This document shows, piece by piece, positions 1-8,397 of a stretch of 64,000 nucleotides of DNA; the first letter of the stretch is position 1, and every line of letters begins with the position of its first letter. A program made the position numbers and the translations under genes. A model generated the notes under the pieces. The model ran no database searches and was not told the origin of the DNA. It was given only the letters and a program-made list of their open reading frames with translations. Source of the DNA: Catellatospora vulcania. GTDB lineage: Bacteria; Actinomycetota; Actinomycetes; Mycobacteriales; Micromonosporaceae. Where the stretch lies: NCBI RefSeq assembly GCF_009720385.1, contig NZ_WARX01000006.1, positions 186,001-250,000 of the forward strand. Reading direction: 5' to 3'.

Positions 1-495
1 CTCGGTCGCCGTCGCCACGATCTTGGGTGTGTGGATCTCGGTGAAGCCGAGCGCGTCGAGGCCCTCGCGGAACCCGGCCGCCGCGGCGGCGCTGACCCGC
101 AGCGCACGGGACCGGGACGGGTGGCGCAGCGACAGCGGGGCGTGGTCCAGCTGGGTGGGCAGGGTCGGCGACAGCACCGGCCGGTACAGGTCGAACGGCG
201 TCGGCTGGGCGGGCTCGCCGAGCAGGCGTACCGCCGGTTCGGTCAGCTCCACCCCGCCCGGCGCGGCCGGGTTCGCGGTGACCAGGCCCTCGACGGCGAC
301 CACGGTCTCCTCGGGCAGCGTCTCCAGGTGGGCCCGCAGTTCCGGCGCGGTGACCACGACCTGGCTGAGCCCGGACGCGTCGCGCACGATGAGGAAGCAG
401 ACCGATTTGAGCAGCCGGCGGCGATGGATCCAGCCGGCGATGGTGATCCGTGCGCCCACATGGCGGGGCAGCTCGACGGAAAGGATGCGTTGCAT
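1..495 (-). CDS. aspS: Aspartyl/asparaginyl-type class II tRNA synthetase, N-terminal part (runs off the left edge)
   Basis: Attaches aspartate to tRNA in the cytoplasm; class IIb enzymes of this kind may also charge tRNA-Asn. About 165 residues are visible. An OB-fold anticodon-binding domain occupies roughly residues 5-110, with the stretches VGARITIAGWIHRRR and FLIVRDASGLSQVVV. The catalytic domain begins with GFTEIHTPKIVATATE (motif 1 region), after which the reading frame leaves the window. The short N-terminus and direct OB fold fit the archaeal-type AspRS (AspS2) rather than the long bacterial AspRS. The ATG at 495 has a good Shine-Dalgarno (GGAGGT about 9 nt upstream) and a T-box leader upstream. 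AsnRS is the main alternative, since the deciding catalytic residues lie outside the window. Confidence 0.87.
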   Translation of the reverse strand, partial: MQRILSVELPRHVGARITIAGWIHRRRLLKSVCFLIVRDASGLSQVVVTAPELRAHLETLPEETVVAVEGLVTANPAAPGGVELTEPAVRLLGEPAQPTPFDLYRPVLSPTLPTQLDHAPLSLRHPSRSRALRVSAAAAAGFREGLDALGFTEIHTPKIVATATE

Positions 496-690
496 GGTGG
501 GTTACCTCCGGGTTCTTCCGCAACGCCATCCCCAAAGGGGTGTGGGCGGTTTGGGAACCCGCGGTGCCACCACACCTTCACCCGGGACGATCGTCTCGGG
601 CCTCTACCAGCGGGTGAGCGGAGCCACACGGGCGGCGTGCCGCCGTCCCGACCCGGGCGTCACTCCGGTGATTCGCCCCGTCACTGCTGT
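496..690 (-). promoter_or_regulatory. T-box leader of the tRNA synthetase gene
   Basis: Read on the minus strand, 578-558 contains GGTGGCACCGCGG, an exact match to the core T-box (GGTGGNACCGCG) that binds the acceptor end of uncharged tRNA. It is followed by a small CCCC-TTT-GGGG hairpin near 541-531 and then by the Shine-Dalgarno (about 510-505). No strong U-tract terminator is visible, so control is more likely translational. The upstream half contains paired GC-rich segments suited to stem I, but I cannot assign the specifier codon with confidence; GAC occurs in two plausible places. Confidence 0.8.
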
Positions 691-796
691 TGGCAGGAAA
701 TTACCGACCGGTGTTCCACCCCCGCAACCCCATTTCTTGAATGCCGTTCCGTCGGCGCATATATTCGTCCTCGGAGACATATACGGGAGGCTCGCC

Positions 797-1096
797 ATGG
801 CCAACACTCTGATCGATCTCGACGACGAGGCGCTGGAGCAGGCGCGCCGCTACTACGGCACGTCCACGAAGAAGGACACGGTCAACCGCGCCTTGCAGGA
901 CGCCGCCACCCGGCTGCGCGAGCGCCGCAACGCCTTCGGCGACCACCTGGCGGAGGCCTACCGGGACTTCGCCGCGATGTCCCCCGCCGAGCAGCAGGAC
1001 TACCGAGAGCACCTCGACCGGACGCAGGAACTGCTGGAGCAGACGCCGACCCTCGACGTCGCCTGGGCGCAGCGCCGGGCCGAGTGGGCCGGCTGA
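797..1096 (+). CDS. vapB: VapB-type antitoxin
   Basis: A 99-residue DNA-binding antitoxin expected to neutralise the PIN-domain toxin encoded immediately downstream and to repress the operon. The N-terminus (TLIDLDDEALEQARRYYG, then TKKDTVNRAL) is the ribbon-helix-helix pattern of the VapB/DUF2191 family. The C-terminal half is charged, as expected for the toxin-binding tail. The ATG at 797 has GGGAGG seven bases upstream. The gene is divergent from the tRNA synthetase. Confidence 0.85.
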   Translation: MANTLIDLDDEALEQARRYYGTSTKKDTVNRALQDAATRLRERRNAFGDHLAEAYRDFAAMSPAEQQDYREHLDRTQELLEQTPTLDVAWAQRRAEWAG

Positions 1097-1098
1097 GG

Positions 1099-1503
1099 GT
1101 GCGCTACCTCCTCGACACCAGCGCGTACTTCCAGGGCAGGCTGAACGCCGCGGCGATGCGGCGGCTCGGCGAACTGGCCGCCGACGATCAGCTCGCGATC
1201 TGCGTGCCGGCGATGCTGGAGATCCTTGTCGCGGCCCGCAACGGCCGCGACTGGCTGCAGATGCGCAAAGCGCTCGGCCTGCTCCCCAGGGTCGAGCTGA
1301 GCGATCCGATGGCCGTCATCGACCTGCACGGCGCGCTCACCCAGCACGGCCGGCACCGCACCCCGCCGGTCGACGTGCTGGTCGCCGCGACCGCTGCCGA
1401 GCACCGGCTGACCGTGCTGCATTACGACCGCGATTTCGAGCGGTTGACCGCGACCAGCGGCGGCACGCATGAGTGGGTGATTCCGGCCGGTAGCGGGCAC
1501 TGA
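1099..1503 (+). CDS. vapC: VapC-type PIN-domain ribonuclease toxin
   Basis: A 134-residue toxin, predicted Mg-dependent endoribonuclease. PIN acidic residues are visible: Asp in LLDTSAYF near residue 6, Glu in MLEILVAAR near 43, Asp in PPVDVLVAA near 95 and Asp in HYDRDFE near 114. The GTG start at 1099 lies two bases after the antitoxin stop, so the pair is probably translationally coupled. Length and order match standard VapBC modules. Confidence 0.87.
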   Translation: MRYLLDTSAYFQGRLNAAAMRRLGELAADDQLAICVPAMLEILVAARNGRDWLQMRKALGLLPRVELSDPMAVIDLHGALTQHGRHRTPPVDVLVAATAAEHRLTVLHYDRDFERLTATSGGTHEWVIPAGSGH

Positions 1504-1557
1504 GACGTCCGTTACCCAGCAGAAGATCAAGGCCGTTTCGGCGCGTACGCTGGCGGC

Positions 1558-2493
1558 ATGACCATCGTCGCTCCCGAGGGCCGGCGCCTCCTGCGCGTCG
1601 AGGCCCGCAACGCCGAGACCCCCATCGAGCGCAAGCCTGAGTGGATCAAGGTCAAGGCGAAGATGGGCCCGGAGTTCACCCAGCTCAGCTCCCTGGTGAA
1701 GCGGGAAGGCCTGCACACGGTGTGCCAGGAGGCCGGCTGCCCGAACATCTACGAGTGCTGGGAGGACCGCGAGGCGACCTTCCTCATCGGCGGCGACCAG
1801 TGCACCCGGCGCTGCGACTTCTGCCAGATCGACACCGGCAAGCCGGCCGAGTTCGACGCCGACGAGCCCCGCCGGGTCGGCGAGTCCGTCGCCACCATGG
1901 GCCTGAAGTACGCGACCGTCACCGGGGTGGCCCGCGACGACCTGCCCGACGGCGGCGCCTGGCTGTACGCCGAGACGGTCCGCCAGATCCACGCACTCGT
2001 CCCCGGCTGCGGCGTCGAGCTGCTGATCCCCGACTTCAACGCCGTCCCGGAGCAGCTGGCCGAGGTCTTCTCGGCCGCGCCCGAGGTGCTGGCGCACAAC
2101 GTGGAGACCGTGCCGCGCATCTTCAAGCGCATCCGCCCCGGGTTCCGCTACGACCGCTCCCTCGGCGTGATCACCCAGGCCCGCACGGCCGGGCTGGTCA
2201 CCAAGTCGAACCTGATCCTGGGCATGGGCGAGGAGCGCGCGGAGATCTCGCAGGCGCTGCGCGACCTGCACGAGGCCGGTTGCGAGCTGATCACCATCAC
2301 GCAGTACCTGCGCCCCACCCCGCGCCACCACCCCGTGGAGCGCTGGGTGAAGCCCGAGGAGTTCGTCGAGCTGCGCGAGGAGGCCGAGGAGATCGGCTTC
2401 GCCGGCGTGATGAGCGGTCCCCTGGTGCGTTCGTCATACCGGGCCGGACGCTTGTATCGTCAGGCACTCGACGCGCGCACTGCCGCCGCCTGA
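1558..2493 (+). CDS. lipA: Lipoyl synthase
   Basis: Radical SAM enzyme that inserts two sulfurs into protein-bound octanoyl chains to make lipoyl groups for 2-oxoacid dehydrogenases and glycine cleavage. The 311-residue protein carries both iron-sulfur motifs. The auxiliary cluster ligands are Cys56, Cys61 and Cys67 ([12 protein letters not shown]). The radical SAM CxxxCxxC is Cys82, Cys86 and Cys89 (CTRRCDFC). The conserved RSSY motif lies near the C-terminus. A DUF4191 gene follows after 34 bases. lipB is not in the window. Confidence 0.97.
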   Translation: MTIVAPEGRRLLRVEARNAETPIERKPEWIKVKAKMGPEFTQLSSLVKREGLHTVCQEAGCPNIYECWEDREATFLIGGDQCTRRCDFCQIDTGKPAEFDADEPRRVGESVATMGLKYATVTGVARDDLPDGGAWLYAETVRQIHALVPGCGVELLIPDFNAVPEQLAEVFSAAPEVLAHNVETVPRIFKRIRPGFRYDRSLGVITQARTAGLVTKSNLILGMGEERAEISQALRDLHEAGCELITITQYLRPTPRHHPVERWVKPEEFVELREEAEEIGFAGVMSGPLVRSSYRAGRLYRQALDARTAAA

Positions 2494-2527
2494 TCACCCC
2501 ACCGACACCCAATCTAGGATCGCGTCT

Positions 2528-3220
2528 ATGGCAAAGGCCGAAGAAAAGGTCTCCTTCTTCCAGCGGTTGAAGCAGATCGGCATGGTGTTCAAGTTCACCG
2601 CCAAGCAGGACAAGTGGTTCACGCCCCTGGTGGTGGCCGCGGTCGTGCTGCCGCTCGCGCTCACCGTGGTGGCCGTGCTGCTGGGCTGGGGCTGGATCTG
2701 GATCCCGCTGGGCATCCTGACCGCGCTGCTGGCCGTGCTCATCGTGCTCAACCTGCGGTCCAACACCGCGATGATGAACATGATGGAGGGCCAGCCCGGC
2801 GCGGCCGGCCAGCTCGTCGAGCAGATGCGCGGTGACTGGCGGGTCAAGCAGGCCGTCTCGGCCACCACCCAGTACGACGTGGTGCACCTGGTGATCGGCA
2901 AGCCGGGCGTCATCCTGCTCGCCGAGGGCAACCCGGCGCGGCTCAAGCCGCTGCTGGGCGAGCAGAAGCGCCGCCTGAGCAAGGTCATCGGCGACGCCCC
3001 GCTGTACGACTACATCATCGGCGCCGAAGAGGGCCAGCTGTCCATCCGCAAGCTGCGGATGACGCTGATGCGCCTGCCCCGCAACCTGTCGGGCAAGGAG
3101 GTCAACGCCCTGGACCGGGCCCTGACCGCCCTCAACGCCCGCCCCCAGATGCCCCGCGGCCAGCTCCCCAAGGAGTTCCGCCCCCCGCGCATGCCGCGCG
3201 GCGGCGGCCGCCAGCGCTGA
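2528..3220 (+). CDS. DUF4191 membrane protein
   Basis: A 230-residue protein with two hydrophobic segments near residues 35-55 and 58-76 (around GWGWIWIPLGI), then a soluble domain containing YDVVHLVIGKPGVILLAEG and ending in a basic, Gly/Arg-rich tail. Actinobacterial DUF4191 proteins have this length and architecture and commonly follow lipA. Function is unknown. A hairpin of the recurrent AAGGGCACCTTC family follows its stop. Confidence 0.85.
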   Translation: MAKAEEKVSFFQRLKQIGMVFKFTAKQDKWFTPLVVAAVVLPLALTVVAVLLGWGWIWIPLGILTALLAVLIVLNLRSNTAMMNMMEGQPGAAGQLVEQMRGDWRVKQAVSATTQYDVVHLVIGKPGVILLAEGNPARLKPLLGEQKRRLSKVIGDAPLYDYIIGAEEGQLSIRKLRMTLMRLPRNLSGKEVNALDRALTALNARPQMPRGQLPKEFRPPRMPRGGGRQR

Positions 3221-3228
3221 GCCCGAAG

Positions 3229-3272
3229 GAAGGGCACCTTCTTAACGCCATGCGTTATGGAAGGTGCCCTTC
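3229..3272. repeat. Recurrent hairpin (AAGGGCACCTTC family), copy 1
   Basis: Arms GAAGGGCACCTTC (3229-3241) and its exact complement (3260-3272) flank an 18-nt loop containing ATGCGTT. The same arms and loop core recur at 35499-35544, with a variant at 26162-26211. It lies just after the DUF4191 gene and could act as a terminator. A U-tract is absent, so repeat identity is firmer than termination. Confidence 0.75.
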
Positions 3273-3300
3273 TTAACGCTTTCATATATCGATGTTCACA

Positions 3301-3340
3301 AGATCCAGTAGGAACGTTGCGGTAGGGATCTACTGGATCT
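3301..3340. promoter_or_regulatory. Palindromic operator for the ArsR-type regulator
   Basis: AGATCCAGTAG (3301-3311) and CTACTGGATCT (3330-3340) form a perfect 11-bp inverted repeat with an 18-nt spacer, ending 12 bases before the regulator's ATG. Position and symmetry fit autoregulation of the regulator-MFS operon. Confidence 0.7.
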
Positions 3341-3352
3341 AGCGTGGTGGGC

Positions 3353-3931
3353 ATGGAGATGAGGCGCATCACCGATCCCGAGGTCCTCAAGGGCCTCGCG
3401 CAGCCGATCCGGCAGAAGCTCTACCGCCTGCTCACCCAGTTGGGCCCGGCCACCGGCGCGACGCTGTCCAAACGCCTGGGCACCGACCCCGGACAGACCA
3501 GCTACCACCTGCGCGAGCTGGCCAAGGCCGGCTTCGTCGAGGACGTCCCCGAGCTGGCCCGCGACCGCCGCGAACGCTGGTGGCGCGCCGTGCCCGGCCC
3601 CACCGGCTGGTCCTCGCTCGACTTCCCCACCCCCGAGGGCCAGGCGATCTCCTCGGCCGTCAAGGCGCAGACCGTCATCGACGAGTTCGAGCGCGTACGC
3701 GGCTACGAGCAGTCCCGCGACACCTGGAGCGAGCAGTGGCAGGCCGCCGCGATGAGCAGCGACTCCTTCCTGCGACTCACCCCCGCCGAGCTCGCCGAGC
3801 TGACCGGCGAGCTGCACGAGCTGGTCGTGCGCTGGAAGCAGCTGAGCAACGAGCGCGCCGCCCGGGCCGACGCCGCCGCCGATCGCGAGCACGTCTTCCT
3901 CTTCTTCCACGCCTTCCCGGAGCGCCCCTGA
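3353..3931 (+). CDS. ArsR-type helix-turn-helix regulator
   Basis: A 192-residue DNA-binding protein. A winged HTH covers about residues 5-85: LAQPIRQKLYRLLTQLGP, then TLSKRLGTDPGQTSYHLREL. The C-terminal half is helical (probably dimerisation or ligand binding). There is no metal-binding Cys pair, so a metal sensor is unlikely. The ATG at 3353 was chosen; GTG at 3344 and ATG at 3359 are alternatives. Its stop overlaps the MFS start (ATGA), and a perfect palindrome lies directly upstream, so it probably controls the transporter in response to an exported compound. Confidence 0.85.
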   Translation: MEMRRITDPEVLKGLAQPIRQKLYRLLTQLGPATGATLSKRLGTDPGQTSYHLRELAKAGFVEDVPELARDRRERWWRAVPGPTGWSSLDFPTPEGQAISSAVKAQTVIDEFERVRGYEQSRDTWSEQWQAAAMSSDSFLRLTPAELAELTGELHELVVRWKQLSNERAARADAAADREHVFLFFHAFPERP

Positions 3932-5346
3932 TGAACACCACGGCCCCCACCCGCACCCCGGCCCCCGCCGACGCCCCGACCCGGCAGCACCCGGCGGCGG
4001 ACGTCCCCGCCCACCGCTCGCCCACCTACCTGCGCTACCTCGGCGGCCAGGCGGTCTCGATCCTCGGCGACCAGGTCTGGTACGTCGCGCTCTCGTTCAG
4101 CGCGGTTCAGCTCGCCTCCCCCGGCACGGCCGGTGTCGTGCTGGCCGTCTCCGCGCTGCCGCGGCTGGCGCTGCTGCTGTTCGGCGGTGCGATCGTCGAC
4201 CGGTACGGCCCGCGCCGCCTCATGATCGGCAGCGACCTGGCCCGTGGGGCGATCGCCCTGATCACTGCGGCACTGGCCCTGGCGCAGCCCAGCGTCGCCC
4301 TGCTGGTCGTGGTGGCACTCGCATTCGGCCTGGCCGACGCGCTGTTCCTGCCCGCGGCCGGCGCGATGCTGCCGCGCCTGCTCTCCCCCGCCCAGCTCAC
4401 CGGCGGGCTCGCGCTGAACGGGCTGACCGCGCGCCTCGCGCTGACCTTCGGCGCGCCCCTGGGCGGTCTGCTCCTGCCGATCGGCGGGCTGCCGCTGGCC
4501 TGCCTGGTCAACGCGGCCACGTTCGCGGTGTCGGTGCTCGCGCTGTGGTCGGTGCGTCCGGCCGCGCCCGACGGCTCCCCCGCACCCGCGACGGCAGTGA
4601 CCGGCGGGGCGGCCGCCGAGCGCCCCTCCACGCACCCGATCGAGCCCACCGAGGTCGCCGACATGTCGGGCACCGCCACCGATCCGGAAGCCGGCACCGC
4701 TCCGGCACGCGCCTCGATCGGCGCGGCGGTGCGCGAGGGCCTGCGCTACCTCGGTGGGCATCCGCTGCTGCGGTCGGTGACCCTGGTCGGGCTCCTGATC
4801 AACCTCGGCGCAGTGGGGCCGCTCAACGTGGGCCTGGCGCTGGTGGCCGACGAGCGCGGTTGGGGCGCGGGCGGCATCGGCGTGATGCTCGCCGGGTTCG
4901 GCGCGGGTTCGGTCGCCGGGAACCTGCTGATGCTGCGGTGGCGTCCGGCAGCGCGGCTCGGGCTGATCGTGGCCTGCTGCGCGGTGGTGCAGTGCGGCGC
5001 GCTGTTCGCGATCGCCGTCGCCCCGCTCCCGGCCTGGGCGTTCGTCGCCACCGCGATCGGCGGGCTGGCCGGCGGGCCGCAGGCGGTGCTGCTGAGCGGC
5101 CTGACGCACACGTACACCGCCGACTCGCACCGCGGCCGGGTCGCCTCGATCAACAACCTGGCGAGCCTGGGGGTGACCCCGCTGGCGATGGCCGTGATGG
5201 GCTTCGCCGCCGCCCGTCTGGGCACGGTCACCGCGTTCGCCGCCAGCGCCTCGTTGATCCTCGTCGCGGCCGCGATGTGCGTGGCGATCCCGGCTCTGCG
5301 CCGCGCACACCTGCCCCGGCCTTCGTCACCGGCGCCCGCGCGGTGA
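3931..5346 (+). CDS. MFS efflux transporter
   Basis: A 471-residue inner-membrane transporter with about 12 hydrophobic segments after a Pro/Thr-rich N-terminal tail. The loop after TM2 reads IVDRYGPRRLMIGSD, the MFS signature, and the sequence resembles the MFS_3/EntS-type exporters. A long hydrophilic loop (about residues 210-265) separates the two halves. It is translationally coupled to the ArsR-type gene, suggesting regulated efflux. The substrate cannot be told from sequence. Confidence 0.88.
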   Translation: MNTTAPTRTPAPADAPTRQHPAADVPAHRSPTYLRYLGGQAVSILGDQVWYVALSFSAVQLASPGTAGVVLAVSALPRLALLLFGGAIVDRYGPRRLMIGSDLARGAIALITAALALAQPSVALLVVVALAFGLADALFLPAAGAMLPRLLSPAQLTGGLALNGLTARLALTFGAPLGGLLLPIGGLPLACLVNAATFAVSVLALWSVRPAAPDGSPAPATAVTGGAAAERPSTHPIEPTEVADMSGTATDPEAGTAPARASIGAAVREGLRYLGGHPLLRSVTLVGLLINLGAVGPLNVGLALVADERGWGAGGIGVMLAGFGAGSVAGNLLMLRWRPAARLGLIVACCAVVQCGALFAIAVAPLPAWAFVATAIGGLAGGPQAVLLSGLTHTYTADSHRGRVASINNLASLGVTPLAMAVMGFAAARLGTVTAFAASASLILVAAAMCVAIPALRRAHLPRPSSPAPAR

Positions 5347-5362
5347 CGGCCACCGCCCGCCG

Positions 5363-5445
5363 CCATGATCGTCAAACTTGCCCGGCACCTGTGCGTATCT
5401 TGAGCCCTCATGCGCCCACCTGCCAGGCAAGTCGAACGATCATGG
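5363..5445. repeat. Long palindromic repeat, ACTTGCC family, copy A
   Basis: Two 25-nt arms (5363-5387 and 5421-5445) are complementary at 21 positions and contain GATCGT and ACTTGCC near the outer ends. The loop contains GTGCGTATCTTG. Copies B (25421-25500) and C (36600-36680) are the same element in opposite orientation. This copy lies between two convergent genes. Confidence 0.85.
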
Positions 5446-5609
5446 TGCGGTCCAGGACCGCGCAGCGCCGGGGCGGGGCTGGGCGAGGCGGGGGCGGGGC
5501 GTGCCCGGAACGGGACAGGCGGGACGGGACAGGGCGGGGCGGGGCCGTTGCAGGGTTGGTGCGATGCAGGTCTGGCGACCTGACTGGGGCGGGCGGCGCG
5601 GGGAGCGGG
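5446..5609. other. G-rich non-coding gap
   Basis: The space between the convergent MFS and RDD genes beyond the palindrome is simple GGGCGGGG/GGGACAGG-type sequence on the plus strand. No gene, promoter or hairpin is convincing. The clustered G-runs could form quadruplexes. Confidence 0.5.
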
Positions 5610-5975
5610 TCAGGCGGCCGGACGGATCAGGGTGCCGGCGACGCGGTCGTGCAGGCCGCGGCGCTCGCTGTCCATGATCAAGGCGGGGATGACCAGCGCG
5701 AGCAGGGTGCCCCGCAGGGCTCCCTTGAGGGGGCCGACCGGCTGACCCGTATCGACGCCCAGGCAGGTAATCTTCGCCAGGCGCATGCCCGGCGTCTGGC
5801 CGAAGAACCCGACGAAGAAGGTGTAAACGGCGATCAGCACCACCGGTGCCGCCCAGCCGTCCCGCATCGGGTCCGCGAAGACGCCGGCGGCCAGGACGCA
5901 CAGCATCCAGTCGAGCAGCAGCGCCCCGAACCTTCGGGCCAGGGAGGGTACGGCAGGCAGGGATGCGTCGGTCAC
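5610..5975 (-). CDS. RDD family membrane protein
   Basis: A 121-residue integral membrane protein with three hydrophobic segments near residues 15-35, 43-62 and 85-102. The family signature is visible: ARRFGALLLDW (first R-D positions), GQTPGMRLAKI after the second segment, and the RGLHDRVAGT end. RDD proteins are small membrane proteins, some linked to ion transport; the role here is unknown. GTG at 5975 is the start. It is divergent from glnA. Confidence 0.88.
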   Translation of the reverse strand: MTDASLPAVPSLARRFGALLLDWMLCVLAAGVFADPMRDGWAAPVVLIAVYTFFVGFFGQTPGMRLAKITCLGVDTGQPVGPLKGALRGTLLALVIPALIMDSERRGLHDRVAGTLIRPAA

Positions 5976-6054
5976 CCGCCGAGCGTACCGTCCGCTCCGC
6001 CGTACCGGCCGAGTGAGCTGTCCGGGCAGCCCTTGAGGCCGGTTTACCGGTGAC

Positions 6055-6092
6055 GTAACACGGCGGAAACAAAGCTGACACGGCCGGGCAAC
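6055..6092 (+). promoter_or_regulatory. GlnR double binding site upstream of glnA
   Basis: GTAAC-N6-GAAAC (6055-6070) is followed after six bases by GACAC-N6-GCAAC (6077-6092). This is the a1-b1-a2-b2 arrangement with regular 6-nt spacers known for the actinobacterial nitrogen regulator GlnR. It lies about 145 bases upstream of glnA. No glnR gene is in the window. Confidence 0.85.
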
Positions 6093-6235
6093 GCCGCGGT
6101 TCTAGCGTCGCCACCAGCCAATGGCCACCCGACGCAATGCAGCGCCGTCGGCCGCGTCTCCCGAGGTCAGCCCAGGAGATGTGCTGAAGTGGGGGCCGGG
6201 AGGCTCCCGCAGACCATCCGTGCCAGGAGGACGTG

Positions 6236-7669
6236 TTGTTCGCCAATTCCGAGGAACTGCTTCGGTACCTCAAGGACGAAGACGTCAAGTTCGTCGACGT
6301 CCGCTTCTGTGACCTGCCCGGCGTGATGCAGTTCTTCACCGTGCCGGTGCAGTCGTTCGACGCGAGCGTCTTCACCGACGGGCTCGCCTTCGACGGCTCG
6401 TCCATCCGCGGCTTCCAGCAGATCCACGAGTCGGACATGCTGCTGCTGCCGGACGTGACCACCGCGTTCATCGACCCGTTCCGCATCCAGAAGACGCTGG
6501 CACTGAACTTCTTCATCCACGACCCGTTCACGCGCGAGGCCTACTCCCGTGACCCGCGGAACGTGGCCAAGAAGGCCGAGGCGTACCTGGCCGCCAGCGG
6601 CATCGCGGACACCGCGTACTTCGGCGCCGAGGCCGAGTTCTACATCTTCGACTCGATCCGCTACTCGACGCAGGCCAACCAGGCGTTCTACCACATCGAC
6701 TCGGTCGAGGGCGCGTGGAACACCGGCGCGACGACCAACAGCGACGGCAGCGCCAACCGGGGCTACAAGCCCGGTTACAAGGGTGGCTACTTCCCGGTCG
6801 CGCCGACCGACCACTACGCCGACCTGCGCGACACCATGGTGACGAACCTGGTGAACCTCGGCTACACCGTCGAGCGCGGCCACCACGAGGTGGGCACCGC
6901 CGGCCAGGCCGAGATCAACTACAAGTTCTCGACGCTGCTGGCCTCCGGCGACCAGATGCAGCTGTTCAAGTACGTCATCAAGAACACCGCCTGGCACGCG
7001 GGCAAGACCGCGACGTTCATGCCGAAGCCGCTGTTCGGCGACAACGGCTCCGGCATGCACACCCACCAGAGCCTCTGGCTGGGCGGCGAGCCCCTGTTCT
7101 ACGACGAGACCGGCTACGCCGGCCTGTCGGACATGGCCCGCTGGTACATCGGCGGTCTGCTGAACCACGCCCCGTCGCTGCTGGCCTTCACCAACCCGTC
7201 GGTCAACTCGTACCGCCGCCTGGTGCCGGGCTTCGAGGCGCCGGTCAACCTGGTGTACTCGCAGCGCAACCGCTCCGCCTGCACCCGTATCCCGGTCACC
7301 GGCACGAACGCGAAGGCCAAGCGCATCGAGTTCCGCTGCCCCGACCCGTCGTCGAACCCGTACCTGGCGTTCTCGGCGATGCTGATGGCCGGTCTCGACG
7401 GCATCCGCAACAAGACCGAGCCCCCGGCTCCGATCGACAAGGACCTCTACGACCTGCCGCCGGAGGAGGTCGCCAACGTCACCCAGGTGCCGGGCTCCCT
7501 CTCCGACGTGCTCACGTCGCTGGAGAAGGACAACGACTACCTGCAGGCCGGTGGCGTCTTCACGAGCGACCTGATCGACACCTGGATCGACTACAAGCGG
7601 TCCAACGAGATCGACCCGGTCCGCCTGCGGCCGACCCCGCACGAGTTCCAGATGTACTTCGACTGCTAG
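6236..7669 (+). CDS. glnA: Glutamine synthetase, type I
   Basis: Makes glutamine from glutamate, ammonia and ATP in the cytoplasm; a dodecamer. The protein has about 477 residues, normal for GSI-beta. Family motifs are [22 protein letters not shown]-type sequence, [21 protein letters not shown] (ATP/ammonia site) and [12 protein letters not shown]. Tyr405 in DLYDLPPEE is the adenylylation site, consistent with glnE at 18.6-21.6 kb. TTG at 6236 is preferred, because AGGAGG (6225-6230) is 5 bases away; GTG at 6233 is only 2 bases away. A GlnR double site lies upstream and a strong terminator follows. Confidence 0.97.
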   Translation: MFANSEELLRYLKDEDVKFVDVRFCDLPGVMQFFTVPVQSFDASVFTDGLAFDGSSIRGFQQIHESDMLLLPDVTTAFIDPFRIQKTLALNFFIHDPFTREAYSRDPRNVAKKAEAYLAASGIADTAYFGAEAEFYIFDSIRYSTQANQAFYHIDSVEGAWNTGATTNSDGSANRGYKPGYKGGYFPVAPTDHYADLRDTMVTNLVNLGYTVERGHHEVGTAGQAEINYKFSTLLASGDQMQLFKYVIKNTAWHAGKTATFMPKPLFGDNGSGMHTHQSLWLGGEPLFYDETGYAGLSDMARWYIGGLLNHAPSLLAFTNPSVNSYRRLVPGFEAPVNLVYSQRNRSACTRIPVTGTNAKAKRIEFRCPDPSSNPYLAFSAMLMAGLDGIRNKTEPPAPIDKDLYDLPPEEVANVTQVPGSLSDVLTSLEKDNDYLQAGGVFTSDLIDTWIDYKRSNEIDPVRLRPTPHEFQMYFDC

Positions 7670-7715
7670 GCAGTCGAAGCTGAAGCTCAGTGACTGCTGA
7701 GTTCGCTCGGTGGTA

Positions 7716-7750
7716 CGGAAAAGGCCCCGCCTTCGGCGGGGCCTTTTCCG
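7716..7750 (+). terminator. Intrinsic terminator after glnA
   Basis: A 15-bp perfect hairpin with arms CGGAAAAGGCCCCGC (7716-7730) and complement (7736-7750), and loop CTTCG. It lies 47 bases after the glnA stop and contains its own T-run in the descending arm. Confidence 0.85.
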
Positions 7751-7785
7751 TTGGTGGTGGAGGTGGGTGGGGCGGGCTGCGGGGC

Positions 7786-7850
7786 AAGATCGCTGCCTCG
7801 TGTCAGAAAGCGCGGTCAGACCGCAGATATCGACACGAAACAGTGATCTT
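7786..7850. repeat. Long palindromic repeat, GATCGCTG family, copy 1
   Basis: Arms 7786-7804 and 7832-7850 pair at 16 of 19 positions (AAGATC..., TCGTGTC). An inner GCGGT-ACCGC hairpin lies between them. The second copy is at 38315-38375. It is located between the convergent ends of glnA and the holin-like gene. Confidence 0.8.
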
Positions 7851-7852
7851 CG

Positions 7853-7945
7853 CCGGGCCGCCTGAGACCCGGGCCACCTGAGACTCGGGCCGCCTGACGC
7901 GCTGAGCCGCCTGGGACCTGGGCCGCCTGACGCGCCGCTGAGGGT
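7853..7945. repeat. Degenerate short tandem repeats (GGGCCGCCTGA)
   Basis: About five imperfect copies of a unit like GGGCCGCCTGA/GGGCCACCTGA fill the remaining space before the holin-like gene. No coding potential is seen. Confidence 0.5.
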
Positions 7946-7962
7946 GCTGGGCCGGGCGGCGG

Positions 7963-8397
7963 TCAGGCCGCTGGGGCGGGAGCAGGGACGGCGGCGGCCG
8001 GAGCCGCGGCGGGCTCTGCCGGAGCAGGCTCGACGGCGGGTGCGGCCGGGGCGGGGGCGGGTTCGGTGACCACGGTGGCGGCGGCGACAGCCGGGGCGAG
8101 CACCGGGCTGGCGGCGGCGGCCGCGACTAGGGCCGTGGCGGCGGCGGCCGGAGCCGCGGTGACCAGGCTGGGGCTGTTGGCCACGCCGATCGGTCCGGAA
8201 CCGACCGACATCAGCACCGACAGCAGCGCGGCGCTGAACGCCAGCGACAGCGCGCCACGCCAGTCGATCGCGGCGACGTCGACGCCCACCGCGCCGCTGA
8301 CCTGCCCGACGCCGAACGCGGCGATCAGGGCCTGCACGAAGGTCTTGATGGCACGCTCGGCGCTGGCGATCCAGAACATCTTGTTCAACAGGTACAT
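7963..8397 (-). CDS. Orphan holin-like membrane protein with an Ala/Pro-rich tail
   Basis: A 144-residue protein. The first 70 residues match the phage r1t-type holin pattern: WIASAERAIKTFVQALIA (amphipathic start and first membrane segment), then DWRGALSLAFSAALLSVLMS (second segment). The second half is almost only Ala, Pro, Val and Glu. The ATG at 8397 has AGGAGA upstream; two upstream in-frame starts were rejected for lack of a ribosome site. No lysin, tail or other phage gene is near, so a chromosomal role in export or lysis is possible. Confidence 0.65.
   Translation of the reverse strand: MYLLNKMFWIASAERAIKTFVQALIAAFGVGQVSGAVGVDVAAIDWRGALSLAFSAALLSVLMSVGSGPIGVANSPSLVTAAPAAAATALVAAAAASPVLAPAVAAATVVTEPAPAPAAPAVEPAPAEPAAAPAAAVPAPAPAA

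Noticed and set aside
6190-6215. A GC-rich hairpin in the glnA leader as a riboswitch
   Set aside because: It is short and simple, has no known riboswitch consensus and the GlnR site already explains regulation.
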